Below are positions 9,238 to 21,671 of a DNA stretch of 64,000 nucleotides, one piece after another. Location of the stretch: the NCBI GenBank assembly GCA_921293015.1, contig OV121087.1:3794501-3858500 (forward strand). Reading direction: 5' to 3'. The stretch comes from Phorcus lineatus (lineage: Eukaryota; Mollusca; Gastropoda; Trochida; Trochidae). The first letter of the stretch is position 1. Every line of letters starts with the position of its first letter. Position numbers and translations under genes: made by a program. The notes under the pieces are model-generated. The model did not search any database. It worked only from the letters and a program-made list of their open reading frames with translations, and was not told the DNA's origin.

Positions 9238-12200
9238 AGCTTCGTTGTCATTGTCGTCCGCCAGTTTGGCTCGCCTATTATCGTTATCCTCTGACCATGC
9301 AGACTTAACGGCCATTAGGTGCGAAAGTGTGCTTGATAACACATGCCACCGCTCGATAACATGCTTAATGATATGTTTAATAAATTAAGGCCTCTCTGAG
9401 CGATTCATTCATGTACGATTTCCGATATTAACTGCATGTAATTGGTTCAAAACGCTTTTATAACCAGTGCATTGGTTGAATTCATGGTAGATAACCTTGA
9501 TTACGATTTCAACCGCTCTTAAAACGTCCTGTACACTCTCGAAGATGTAGCAAGTGAACGGTAATTGTTTTAGGATTCGAATGAAACGTATGGAGTTTTG
9601 GAATAAATCGTCTGTTAACCTACATGTAATTTTCATGTTTATCAGATTTAGAAATTAAGTTTTATCCGATAGCACTTTTACACCGATGCCGCCCTTTATT
9701 TCCTGATGACAACCATCATTCCATCTTTATGGGCCTCTATCCCCCTCCTCGAACAATAGGAACAAACCAGGGCACTATTATGTTGTCCTCTTGGTTTCTC
9801 TTCAATCAACTTTGAATTACATTATAAAGGCAACTCACATCGCCATTTCTTCAGACCGGCCACGAGATTCCGTACAGCTCTACATCCATACAGCCAGCTG
9901 TAACAAGCTGTGTAAGGTGAAAACAGGTAGTCTTCGTTTGATTTTTCGCCTTCATGTCGAGATGACACACACGTTTACACAAGCCGTATCATTACGATTG
10001 CATTGTTGTGATTTAATTGTAAGAGCAAGCTTCCTGTATAGCTATTTGTGCACATCAATCGTCGTAAGATCTATGTTACATGTACGTAATCATGATTTGG
10101 GCTGGTATTCAAATCAAATCAATCTTTTGTACTCACGATAGATGTTTTACTTTACACTTAAACAATTCTTCGTCTTACTTATCCGAGTCTACACAAGTTT
10201 AAGACTGCTAGCTTACCTTGTGCAGTGTAATTCAAGCAGCATATAACGTATCAGGAGCTATCGTGGTGGTGCATTGTGTACAAATGTACTCTTTACGCAT
10301 GGTTGCACGGTAGCTATTTTTAACCCCATGTAATTTTACATTTTGGGGTAGAGCAACCGCCGTTTGGTATTCATGGGTAATTCATCATGAATAAAAAGTC
10401 ATTTTCATGAGCAACCTATTAGCGTTTAAAATAGTTTTGATTTTAGGGTAAATGTTCACAATTTTAATGATGATATTATGTCGTGCCATTTAATTTGATG
10501 TAGAGGTCACTGAAACACGCTCTTCTTGTGGAAATGATAATCTTGTAAGGATTGAAATTCATTCTCAAAAAGGAACATACATCATCTGATTTAGCCTGTG
10601 AATCAATTTCCCTTACTAGATTTGTTAACTTTAAACGTAACAATTTAATTTTCGAGTACGGATAATTTGAATGACTTGTTGTACCCTCTTGGGAAAATAT
10701 GTTCTGCATATCATCTTGATAAGAGGGGTATTTTAAATCAAGTTTAGTTTTTTTGGCAATGTAATTTGTATAATTATATATAGTCGATTATATCATTTAC
10801 CATACATAAGCAATGAAAAATCGGTGAAATAATCTGTCTGCAAAGCGCATCTGCCTGCTAATAGACGAGTGTTTTTTTGCATCTATGAAAGTATTTAATA
10901 GAAATACCATCTTTTGGTAGAATTATTTATGGAATACTTTAGAAGTTTTCCAGGCACGAGTTTTTTTTTATTACGGAATAGATAACTTAAACTTAGCTTG
11001 AGCAATTTAAACTTTACCCATTTACTTCATGAAATGGACATGTATCCTTTGTGTATACTTGAAACTTGAATAAATAATACGGTTGTCGGTAAAAGGACAC
11101 AAAACTGATTTTACTATAATGAAAGAAGCATTCATAAAATCTGTTGAAATCCACGGTTGCGAATTCATATGAGTATATTGTCTTTGTTGACATCTTTTGA
11201 TTAAACAACTTATAACATAAACCTGAGTTATATTAATATGAGTAATCTTCAATGATGCAGTAAATACAAGATGCATTTTTCAGTTTATGCGAATGTTAAT
11301 CAAGCCATCTATCTTATATCAATTCATTAAAACCAATGCCCGTACTACCAGTACTTATGGACAAGAAAAATGTTTTTCTTAAGGCGGCAGGTGTTAATTT
11401 TTTTACGATTTTGTCTACAGAGTTACACGGAGTTTCTTTTATTTTGACCCATACTTATTCCGAAATAAATTACATAGGGATTGAAAATAACAGAACTGTC
11501 CAAGTCAAACCTCTTACATGGACAAATCGTTCACTCCTTAAGCGCGGCTGGTTATATATATATTTTACGAGTGCTTCTACTAGGTGACAGACACGAGGTT
11601 TTCCTTTAATCTTAACGTACACCTAATTCAGATATAAATTATAGTGTCTAATATAAAGCTTCAACAAAATGGTTGATTGGTCGAAAGATATGTTTTTTTT
11701 AAATATGGGAAATGTTTCGGAGTATTATAAAAATTCTGTTTCGCAACCAATTCTATACAAGCTGCGTTAAAATGGTATTAACGTCCTACTATCGAACTCA
11801 TAATGTTCGAGGTTATGTATTTATAGGGCTCGGTAAAGAAACGGAAAACCAAAAATGCAATACAATAAATGTATAAAAATTATTTTAAAAAATGTATGTG
11901 TAACATGTTGTCGAGATATTGATCTGTGCTTGTGTTTATCTTAAACATACAAAACATTGAAATAATTTTTTTACATTTACTAATCCTTCCCTTTTGTTGC
12001 TTAATTATCTAAAATGTGATTTGATTTTACCATAGCATAGGAAACACATTACCATAATGATTTTCGTAATTTGAGAATTCTTTTCCTGAAAATAATCAGT
12101 CACTCTTCCCACGCCCCTTCACCAAACATAAGAAAACCTACACCATAAATGTAATATTTAAAGATTTAGCAAGAACATAATCTTTAATTATTTCTCTCGA

Positions 12201-14541
12201 TGATGGATCTACATGGGGTAAAAATAGCAAAATTGTTTTAAGTTACGTTTTGCCTGAAACTGATACCGAAGGAAATGGTTTATATATACAGTTGCCTAGC
12301 AAAGGTTTGTTTCAATACTTTCAAACTCAAATATCATGCAACATGGTGTTCACTAAGTTCATCTTATGCCCCCATCATTTATCGAAAAGTTATGAATACC
12401 TTAGAAGAGTACGAAAAATATATTTCTAACACATAGTAAAAGCAAAAGTCAAGTCTTCATTTGGAGAAAAAGGTATTTAATTACTGGAAAACATAATTCA
12501 CATTATGAAGAAGTTAAATGAAAAATGAAGACCAAGTAACATCATTGTTACGAAGAAAGAGACAAATTTAAGAGCACGTATTCTTTTTATTGCATTACAC
12601 AAGTCCTTAAGTTGTTTTCAGAAAAACAGAAGCAGAAATTGTTTCCCGAAAATAACTTTACATGAAGTAAGATACATACGGAAACCATCGAAAATAATTG
12701 CTATACTCTTAATCTTGCCCTTGGGTCATCTTTACAAGGAGAATAACTTTGACAAAACGATTTGCAATTGTTAGGTAAATCGTGGGGTATCATTCACAAA
12801 GCACGGACACATTTAAAAAATCAAAGCATTCTAGTTTCTAAACTTATTCATAAGTTCAGAAAACTTTCGGTGTGATATAATCAAGAAATCCGACTCTCGG
12901 TTCGGACTGACCAAAAAGATGTTGCCTTTCTTCGGCACTGTACTTACTAAAGCTTATTAGTATATCTTTTTTATAACGAATTTGAAATTGTAGTTATTAT
13001 TTTAATTTTAAAATGGTAATGTCAACAGTTGTGATAAGACGTGTAATATATTTCTAAGTTGATGACACTGTTTTGATATCAAAACTTTTCTACTGGTTTG
13101 TGTCTTTGAGTATAGGAACGCTAACACTCTCAATAACCAATGTCATTTTCCATTACTCTTGTCATTTCACAGAAACAATATCATCATGACGTAAGCGTGA
13201 TATATTTGGATTTTTACTTTTACTTTTTGCTTTTTTATTGTTTAGTTAGTAAGCAATGCAGAGGAAATGAAGCGCTAAACAAAAGCTTATCATATGTTTT
13301 ACTTATTTGAAACACAGAGGAAGAATCACAGTTGATAGTGTTTTTTTTGCTTATATTACTAATATCTCCCTTGATTGGACGTGTTATTTCGGCGTTTTCA
13401 AGGTCATTGTGTCTCGACTTCATTGAAAACAATCATCATTTACACAAGAAAAGAATCGATATGTGAAATGGTACGTGGATCAATTATCTATGCTAAATAC
13501 ACTACGTCTTAAATCGCATTTCAAACACCTACGTACATCTTTCTTTAATTACATATCAGACACATTCGGTCTAAAATAAATGGAAACAATGAAAGATATG
13601 GGACGAATCATTCCGAAAAGTGAAATAGTGGTTCTATTGCGCATTTTCAAAATTGCGAAACAGCTTAAAATCAAATTCCATAACAAATACCTTGAGTTTC
13701 TTATCCCCGCTAATGAAGCTTATCTTATCTGACAGTTTAAATTTTATTTTCATCGATCCGACCCCGCACAATCCTTGAAGATAAAATTACATCATGAATA
13801 TTACCTCTTCTATTGAAAACTTAATGTGATTTGTCGTAATTCAGTCAGTTAAACTAAATGTTAATGTTTCTTTTCAATAGAATGGAAATGCCATCTTCTA
13901 TCATATCAACATATTAAACGTTTTTTAATTTATTTAATGCCCCGTTGACATTTCTGTAGAAGTATATAAATGCGAGAATATGAAAGCTAGTAAGAATAAG
14001 AAAGCTTTAGAACGTATAGCAAATCAAGTATCTGAAAAAAGGAATCAATATCAATACGGTCGGGTGAGTGCCAGAAATAATCCCCATATAAAAAAAATAA
14101 AATGATTCCGAAAGCTTGAACTGAAGCGAAAAGAATTTTGCGCGTAAGTAACTTTTTTTATATACATGTACAATGTATACACCTACATACCGGTGTTTGG
14201 TTTTTCTTTGAGGCATCATGTCATGAATATATTAAAATGACACTGTCGTATTTTGTGGTAAGAGCACCGAGTTAAGACTCCATAACATAATCTAATTTTT
14301 AAGATTATATGATTTGTTGCTTGATCGTTGCATCATTTGGAAAGAAAAACAAAATATATTTCTGTTTTTCGGGATTCAAATCATTAGACATTTACATGCT
14401 GTAATAACATAAAGTTCTGGTAGGCGCTTATTGAATTGTTATCTACAATGTTACCTACAACTTTCTTATTGTTACTTTGAGCAGCTACAGAATGTACCCC
14501 CTTAACCTACGCCATCTTTAACCTTGACAATGAAGTATAGT
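9238..14541. other. AT-rich stretch without recognised genes
   Basis: All open frames are short, with no domain, repeat signature or credible exon. A slightly GC-richer patch near 9840-9960 and a block near 10240-10400 (GGTAGCTATTTTTAACCCC and nearby) are unassigned. Poly-T runs and AT-rich simple sequence are common. Confidence 0.5.
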
Positions 14542-14549
14542 GTAAATTA

Positions 14550-15116
14550 TAGTGGTGTAACGATTCATCGATAGTATCGATGTTTGCATCGTCTACTACG
14601 CGATACGAGTGCATCGATACAAAACATGTTTAGACAATACATCAGGATATTTATATCGTGAGGGTCCACAATACATCGATGTATCACCATAAGAGACTAT
14701 ATATCACGATACTGTTGCGAATTGCATAATTTGTTTCAAACAAATAACTATAAAAGCTAAAAAGGTTTTTCTTCTATTTCAGAGATAACAGTGATTAGAA
14801 CAGAAACAGAAAGAGAAATCATATATTTCTAATATTGTATATGTAATTTCACAGTCACTCTGATTTTGTGATTTCCCTTCATGTGATATCTATGACACTT
14901 TGGTATCTAAGAAATAACGTTACTGTTCTATGTCCTATCTATAGTTTTTTCATAAAGTGTAGTGAATCGGGATACGTATTGTACCGCAACCACTGTATCG
15001 TGATGATAATCGTCTCGCAGGTTCCTTTGCAATAATTCCATGATATATTGTCTCGCCTAATGGAACTAGAATCGGGATATATCGTCTCGCCACAAAGGCC
15101 AGGATACACAGGTCTA
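14550..15116. mobile_element. hAT-type non-autonomous transposon (MITE)
   Basis: The 567-base element is flanked by identical 8-base repeats GTAAATTA (14542-14549 and 15117-15124), the target-duplication length of hAT. The ends read TAGTGGTGTAACGATT and, reversed, TAGACCTGTGTATC, a short imperfect inverted repeat. The first 160 bases are dense in ATCGAT/CATCGATAC motifs and the right half has repeats of ATCGGGATAYATCGTCTCG, a style familiar from non-autonomous hAT families in animals. It has no coding capacity. It sits immediately left of a long diverged duplication. Confidence 0.72.
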
Positions 15117-15124
15117 GTAAATTA

Positions 15125-17650
15125 TGAATGCATATGATGTAAAACTACAGTTGGAAAGAAACAAAAGTTAATATTTGTTTGATATTTCGACTACTTCATA
15201 CATACTGCATATAACATTTAGCTGACGTCACAAATGTGTTCAAACCTTTTTCATAAATTGTTTACAATACCCATCGAATTAGTACCAGAGGAACAATATA
15301 TAACAGAAAAAATATAAACATTATTCAAATAATGAGAAAACATTATTGTTTGAAATGCCAAATTCAGGTTCTTCTACCTACTTAATTTCAGGCTGTTTTA
15401 TGTTCTCATTGTAACTATTTGACATGTCAAAATAATTTGATACAGTATAGTACTGTTAAAAGTAATAGAACTTAGAATTTGCAATAAAATTTGAAAATTT
15501 GGTGACATATTTGATTTTAATTCAGAATTCAGCCCTTTGGTAAAAATAAAAAATATGTACATCTGATTAAAAACGGTTATCAAATCTAGAAAGTCACCCA
15601 CCCATTCATTTCGGTACAGGCGCAGTTAATCAGACAATCAGGTAAAAGCTCACCGAAAACTTTGAATCGCGATTGGTTCGCCGTTCTTGTGCATCTTGAT
15701 TCCAAAGCCAATTTGAACAGATATTCCATGGTGAAAATACAGGCAACAACTCATCTTAAATATTGTTGACGGAATATTTGCAAAAGGAAAATAACAAAAA
15801 AAGTATAGTCGTTCACAAGAGAAATTGGTACGGATACATAAGTATAAATGTAGAGCAAACGACGAAATACGATAGCAGCCAAGATGCCAAAGCAACCCGA
15901 TTGATTGCTTCAAAATCAACTTCCTGTTCTCATTTAATAGGTTGGTCCAAAGTTTGTTTAAGGTCAGCTGAACATGACCTCAGTGAGTAAGTTCCTACTT
16001 ATAGATGAAATGATATCACACCTAGGTATCACTAAATTGCAGAAAAGCTGCTAAAAGTGAGAATTTTAACGCATATGAAACAATCTTAGCATAAACAAAT
16101 TCTCATCAAAAGCCATGATAGATGTTAGATGTGATAGATGTTAATTAAAATGAGTTAAGTTTGAGGTTTGTAACTGTCACAAATGAATTCCATGTTCAAC
16201 AAAGACCAGTGCAACTGCTGATTCTCAATTTCAGAGCATGTTGAAAATAGGTTATTATGAAATAATTATTAATTCAAACTCTGTGTGAGAGCAAAATAGT
16301 TTCCAATTTCGAAAAAAATTGAGCTTTAAGTAAATTAGTTCCAGCATGCAGTGTAATCAACACTAGTAAGTAGTAATTAGAACCTTATTTGTTCACACGA
16401 AACGATTAAATGCAAATTGTTTCTGAGCAAGTTGACGTCGTTATATATAATGAAAGGCTTCTGAAGTTACCAGACATGTAAACTATTCATTAAAATCAAT
16501 TTCTTTGAAGGGCATACGTAAATTGTATCTCTATATGGCTCTGAAATTAATGAATATTACATTTAGCTTAAATATCGGAAATAGAATTCCACATCAGATA
16601 TTGTTATTGCAGAATGCAACTATATCTCTTAGGACGTATGTTTTGTTCTGAATCAGAATGTGCCAAATATCCAAACTTGTCTGGATAACGAATCTACTAA
16701 CATTTATTTAATATCTTAAATCTAAGCCCTTTTCCAGAATCTTGCTTTGTTTATTCGATTAAATATCGGCCACAGTGAATATATAAAAGAAATCGTGAAG
16801 CAAACATGTATAAATATTCAAGTCATTTGATTATATTGCACTTACATTCATTGAAAATACAAAACCACATTTACAGCTGGCAACACGATAAACCCTACTC
16901 AATCCTTATGCAAAGGGTCATTTATCGTTTTTGAAAGCAAAATATACGATTATCATCAACTGTGAGTAGAAGGTCAAGTTCACCTTAGAGGTACAGAAAA
17001 TTTTACTTATACTGTCGAATCAATTCGACGTTAGTCTTACTTTAACTTGAAATATTTGGAGAGGTAAACGACAGAAACCTCCATGTACCAAATTACATAA
17101 CGATGAAATCCATAAACGTCATACACTTTTTGTAAATGGTCAACTTATGTATTTTGCAGTTAAACACTTTCGGCTAAATAATTTTATCTAATAGCATGGA
17201 CTTTTTGTTATGTTGTTCTTGATAAATTTAGATGCAATGGTGAGTAAAATTAAGATACCAGTCAGTGTTGACATTACGTTCACCTCTTCGTTATATGTAG
17301 GCTATCAGTTCAGTGGAAGAGACTCATACAACTTTTATAAACTTGTTTGTAACCAAAAATACACAAAAGCGCAATATGGTTTTACATGGTAGTTTTTTTC
17401 TCGTAATTGGTGAATTGTGCATGCTTCACAATTATAAACTCGAAAACATTGCCTTCTATGGAAACCGTTAGTGTCTTTGAGAGGCAATGACATTTCCTTT
17501 ACGACAGTTTAAGACAGACTTGGCACCCGGCTACGCTGAAAATATTTAAAATTTCTATTTTCGCAAGTCATGTTTACATTGCTATCTGTATTCGACATTA
17601 AGAGTTTATGTTTCACAAGTAGAAACTCTTTGTTTGTATATATGATTCGA
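15125..17650. repeat. Diverged long duplication, copy 1 (partner 33750-35795)
   Basis: Collinear similarity with 33750-35795 is visible throughout. AGCTGACGTCACAAA is at 15221 and 33809; AATGAGAAAAC is at about 15330 and 33911. The block around 16480-16560 (CATTAAAAT, GGGCATAC) matches 34670-34740, and 17410-17500 (CATGCTTCA, GTCTTTGA) matches 35540-35610. The similarity is full of small gaps, so the duplication is old. No shared open frame is kept. A decayed MITE (15652-16000) is present only in this copy. Confidence 0.55.
15652..16000 (-). mobile_element. Decayed copy of the 10-bp-TSD MITE family
   Basis: Matches the element at 49124-49680 in opposite orientation. The shared blocks are GAATCGCG...GCCGTTCTT (15664-15691 vs 49553-49516), TTGACGGAATATTT (15766-15779) and AAGGTCAGCTGAACATGACC (15959-15978). 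The terminal repeats are not recognisable, so it is older than the 49-kb copy. The overlapping open frames are noise from the element. Confidence 0.6.
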
Positions 17651-18365
17651 AAGGTTTCTGATTTTTATCTTGCTTGACGCAAATAGTATATTTGAGCTGG
17701 AAATTATCCTTTATTCAACTCATATTTCTTCCTCTAGAAAGCAATGTCACATTAAGCAGAAAATATCTTCTTTTCTAAAGGTTAATTTGTTTGGAAATTA
17801 CTCTTAACAAACGACATGGTTAATTTAGAATGAATAATATTTCAAAGATCAATCACATGCAATGTGGTCATGTAAAGTATCATGAGTTACATATGAAAAC
17901 GAAAATGTCAACTGGTCTTTAATTGGGTACAAATACAGATTACCGTCATGTAGCTAAATTCTAAAGACTTCTTCAATTACAAATAAATAAAATATAATGC
18001 TTTCTCGACCTCACCAAAAATAAAAATCAAGATAAATAACTTCCCTGTGTCGATTTGTTTATATGTGTCCTTCATAAACCATTCGTCATTAATAATGCAT
18101 TTTTATGGCACTATTAACATGTTTTGGTACTAAGAAAATGAACATTATATACGTTTTTGTCTGAACAAGCTAAAACCTTCTATGTTTATATGACTCAGAC
18201 CGCACATTTGGCATGTGGATCAAACATTGCCTTGACATTTACATATTGTTAAGAAATGGGAAGGTTGTGATTTAAAAAGTACTTAATTATATATACACAC
18301 ATGCTCTACCAATGCTTTTACCATATATGTACCTGTTAGATGGCGGTTTGATCTGCTCATCTTAA

Positions 18366-18836
18366 AGAGCCACTCCGTGAGGTGTTGGAGTCATATATGC
18401 CAAACTTAATCAATGGTGTCATTTGATCGCGGAGTATCAACTGTTACCAAAAGGACACATCTTAAAGTAATTGGATTATTTTTATAGTGACAATATGAAG
18501 GTAGAACGTCGCAATTATGATCGAAAACCGGACAGTGGCGCGCGTCAAATATTCAAACGCAATTTTGGAGACTTATTTAAAGCAGCCAGGAGGGCAGTTA
18601 GGAGTTGATAGTGTTTGTTAGGTTATATAACTAGTATACATGTATAATGGACGTGATATCTACACCTCTGTGCATTTATAAGGATGTTTTTATATTTTCA
18701 TTGAAAACCAGTATTTGTCATATATATGTCTTTTGGACATGAAAAGTTAAGATGTTTTGATTTTATATCACCACAAATGACATTTAGGTTCGTATAAAAG
18801 GTAAATAGTATGTTATGAAAATCACTGAGTGCCTCT
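18366..18836. mobile_element. TTAA-flanked MITE (piggyBac/Kolobok-like)
   Basis: Both ends abut TTAA (18362-18365 and 18837-18840). The left terminus AGAGCCACTCCGTGA and the reversed right terminus AGAGGCACTCAGTGA match at 13 of 15 bases. TTAA duplications are used by piggyBac and Kolobok elements; I cannot separate the two. The interior has no gene but includes a GC-rich core, ACCGGACAGTGGCGCGCG (18527-18544), that recurs inverted at 28828-28855. Confidence 0.75.
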
Positions 18837-19255
18837 TTAAAATATGCAATTCGGATACGCTTATGGCGAAGTACTTGACAAGTCTAATAAACCAGTAGAC
18901 ACAATGCAGACTTAATGTTGATTTCAAACAAATCCATTATTAGAGATATCTGTTGGAGAATTCTGATAACGTCCACTACGTTAGCTAGCGTTAAGTGAGC
19001 GATAGGAATTAACAGTTTGCTTAAGTTAAATGTTATTAAAATATTCAGTTACATTTGTAGATAAATGTATGTTGGCATCAGTTTATACTCGGGAACCAAA
19101 ATTTATGTAATAACAAGATACATTCGTATCAATTATAAAAAATATCAAAAATACATTTATTATTCATAAACCATGAACAGATGAGAACATAAAATTCACA
19201 GAATCTAATGACACGGATCATATCCTTTTTTCGTGAGAATTTTTTCCATTACTTT

Positions 19256-20012
19256 GTGAAGTACACGTCCATGTTGGGGCAGAAAAGTTAGAACATGGAC
19301 CCTAGTGCACTGGAGAAGAATATGGTTTAGTGATGAGTTAAGGTTCATGCTTTATCACCATGATGGAAGGATGCGTGTCTATCAACGGGGAATTGAACGC
19401 TACACTCAACGTTGCCTTGTTCCACTCGACAGATTCTGTGTCATGATGTTGGCAGGCATCTCTATGAATGGCAGAACACATCTGGTGCAAGTATAAGGAA
19501 TCTTGGCGACTGTGATGAAATCCTCCAAAGTCACCTGCTTCGAGCCATTAACGTCAGAAGAGAGACTTTCAGCAGGATCACGCCAGACCACATACTGCAC
19601 GTGTCACCATGGACTATCTTGCCAACAACAACGTCAACGTGCTTCCATGGACATTAAAATCGCCGGATCGAGCAATTGTGGGATCTCCGTGACAGACGTC
19701 TACGCCATCGACAGCCTCAACCACAAACGCCGTAACAGCTGAGTCTCGCATTGCCAGATTCGACGTTAAATCCAGTCCGTGCTAAGGCGATGCAGAACAG
19801 TGATTGATGCTGAAGGTGGCAACAAAGTGTACTGACTTTAAGGAGGTGACGTCACATCTGTAAGTGACTGAATGCGGTGGGAGAAATATCTGTCTTTTCT
19901 TGTGCTAACTTTGGCAGTTGTACATTCATTATTTCTTGTATCAACTCATTTCATAATACATGTAAATAATTATTAATTTTTCTTATATGCGTTTCATTTT
20001 TGGGCCAGTGTA
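19256..20012 (+). mobile_element. Tc1-like DNA transposon, 5'-truncated
   Basis: The right terminus is TGCGTTTCATTTTTGGGCCAGTGTA (19988-20012) followed by TA, i.e. an inverted repeat starting TACACTGGCCC, typical of Tc1 elements that insert at TA. No matching left terminus was found. The transposase remnant is at 19270-19830. Confidence 0.72.
19270..19830 (+). pseudogene. Tc1-family transposase fragment
   Basis: Frames give RTWTLVHWRRIWFSDELRF (the W..V.FSDESRF block around the second catalytic Asp), DGRMRVYQRGIERYTQRC, then MLAGISMNGRTHLVQV (the V.VWAGIS..GRT.LV block). Further on, in other frames, come YLANNNVNVLPW and WTLKSPDR (the final LPWPxxSPDLNPIE block). The Asp-Glu-bearing end is garbled and several frameshifts and stops are present. 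The N-terminal paired-like DNA-binding half is missing. It is a dead cut-and-paste transposase. Confidence 0.75.
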
Positions 20013-21369
20013 TATTATTATTTCACCCAAGTACTGAACTATCATTTCCTTTGCAATTTGAATATTGACATATAACTTATGTTTGGTATTTACAAATGAG
20101 TAGTCTTAGGTAAACGAAATTCATGATTATGATAACACAACAACAACGTACGCAATGCCGGGAAGTGGACACAATATTACAGTAGCAATGAACTAATTTG
20201 GGTCTGCCTCCAATATCATCAACAGGCATTATTGAACATGAGAAAACTTGTTACTCTCACAGTACTATGATAGCGAATTTTACAGATTCAAAGACGCAAG
20301 TCATGCCTGCAAATATGGTAAGAGCAGCAGTAAAATAAATTTTCATGACACTTTTCATCAGTTTTGAAGAAATGTTAAGTAAAGTTTGTCAACCTAATAT
20401 ATTTGAGAACTGATTATTAACTAAATAAAGTTAATAATTGTCATCAACAGTGATTCAAATGGTTCAATCGTGATGAAAAGATATCAGTATTTGAAATGAA
20501 ATTTTACATTACACCATTAGTTATTTCCATCCATCGGACTGGCTCTTATGTGATAAGCTCATGTGATACAGAAGACAGACATGACAAACATAATGATCGT
20601 TTGTAATTATAATGGATAATTTGTGACACAATATACTTAAAGAGAAATGCCTCATTTAGATAGATCCCCAAAATATGAAAAGTTTGCTTCGAGAACTTAA
20701 TGTTGATTGGTGATAAAATCTCAAATTGGACATACGAAAAAAATGGAATTTCTTATTGTCATGCGATCAGATCAGAGTTTGTTGACCATTTCTGTTTGGG
20801 GAATCGTACTTTACCTGTAAGCATCATCAATGCCAGTTCAAATCAGCAAGTAAGACAATTCCGGCTTGTTAAAACTCACTCTATTTTTATTCTGTTTTGC
20901 AAGGAAAGTTAATTTACATACAAGTCCAGAGTTAGTAATCTTACACGATCGTGATATTATACTTAGTAAAAGACATTTGTACACCATAAAGTGATCGAAA
21001 TATATATGAACAGCAGACGGAAAACAAGGGAAGACAAACATGAACTCTTAAATCTATCTCATGAAAAAAAGGTCTAAGATATTTAATACAATTGCAGTTT
21101 TCCAAGCTGATAAATACGAAAACAAATTGAAATACCATATATACCCTGCCCTTTCTTAAAATGGGTCTTAGTTTGAAGGCTTCATGTTTTTTTTTACTTA
21201 GTTAAGAAAGTTAGGAATGATAGTTTTCAAAGGCTGTCTTTGAAAATGATGCCATAAATGTTAATGTAATTAAATGTTGCGATAGTTCTTAAACGTAACC
21301 TGCCTGTGTAAAAACAGCTTTTATAATCATTTATTAACCTGTCCATCCGCAAACTATATTTATTATTTC
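20013..21369. other. AT-rich stretch, nothing recognised
   Basis: No domain, repeat family or splice-supported exon was recognised. Open frames of 60-70 codons at 20700-21138 overlap on both strands and look like chance. Confidence 0.45.
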
Positions 21370-21433
21370 AAATGATTGTACTCTTGGCCATGAGGCCTCA
21401 AATACTTAATAAACTTCTTCTTCTTCTTCTTCA
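21370..21433 (+). repeat. LINE 3' tail fragment with (TTC)n end
   Basis: TTGGCCATGAGGCCTC forms a GGCC hairpin, followed by TTAATAAAC and a (TTC)n run. This is the same architecture as the LINE tail at 9190-9237, so it is the 3' end of an extremely 5'-truncated insertion. Confidence 0.55.
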
Positions 21434-21671
21434 AAGGTACAAGGACATTTAAGTGCGTTACAATTTGCTTTTAATGATCACCAGCGACGGCAGATGAAAC
21501 TATGGAAAAAAGAAAGCAGTTTTCGTCCGAATTTTTAAACACAAACCTGGAAGTCTTATTGTTCCCTGACTCATTACTAGATTCAAAAGAAAAGTAGATA
21601 AAAAACGGTTTACAAAGCAGAGATACACTAAAACTTTTGTTGTAGAATAAAAGTCAGAAACAGCAGAAATG

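Noticed and set aside
15650-15990. Two overlapping frames (15650-15919 minus, 15763-15990 plus)
   Set aside because: Both fall inside the decayed MITE related to 49124-49680.
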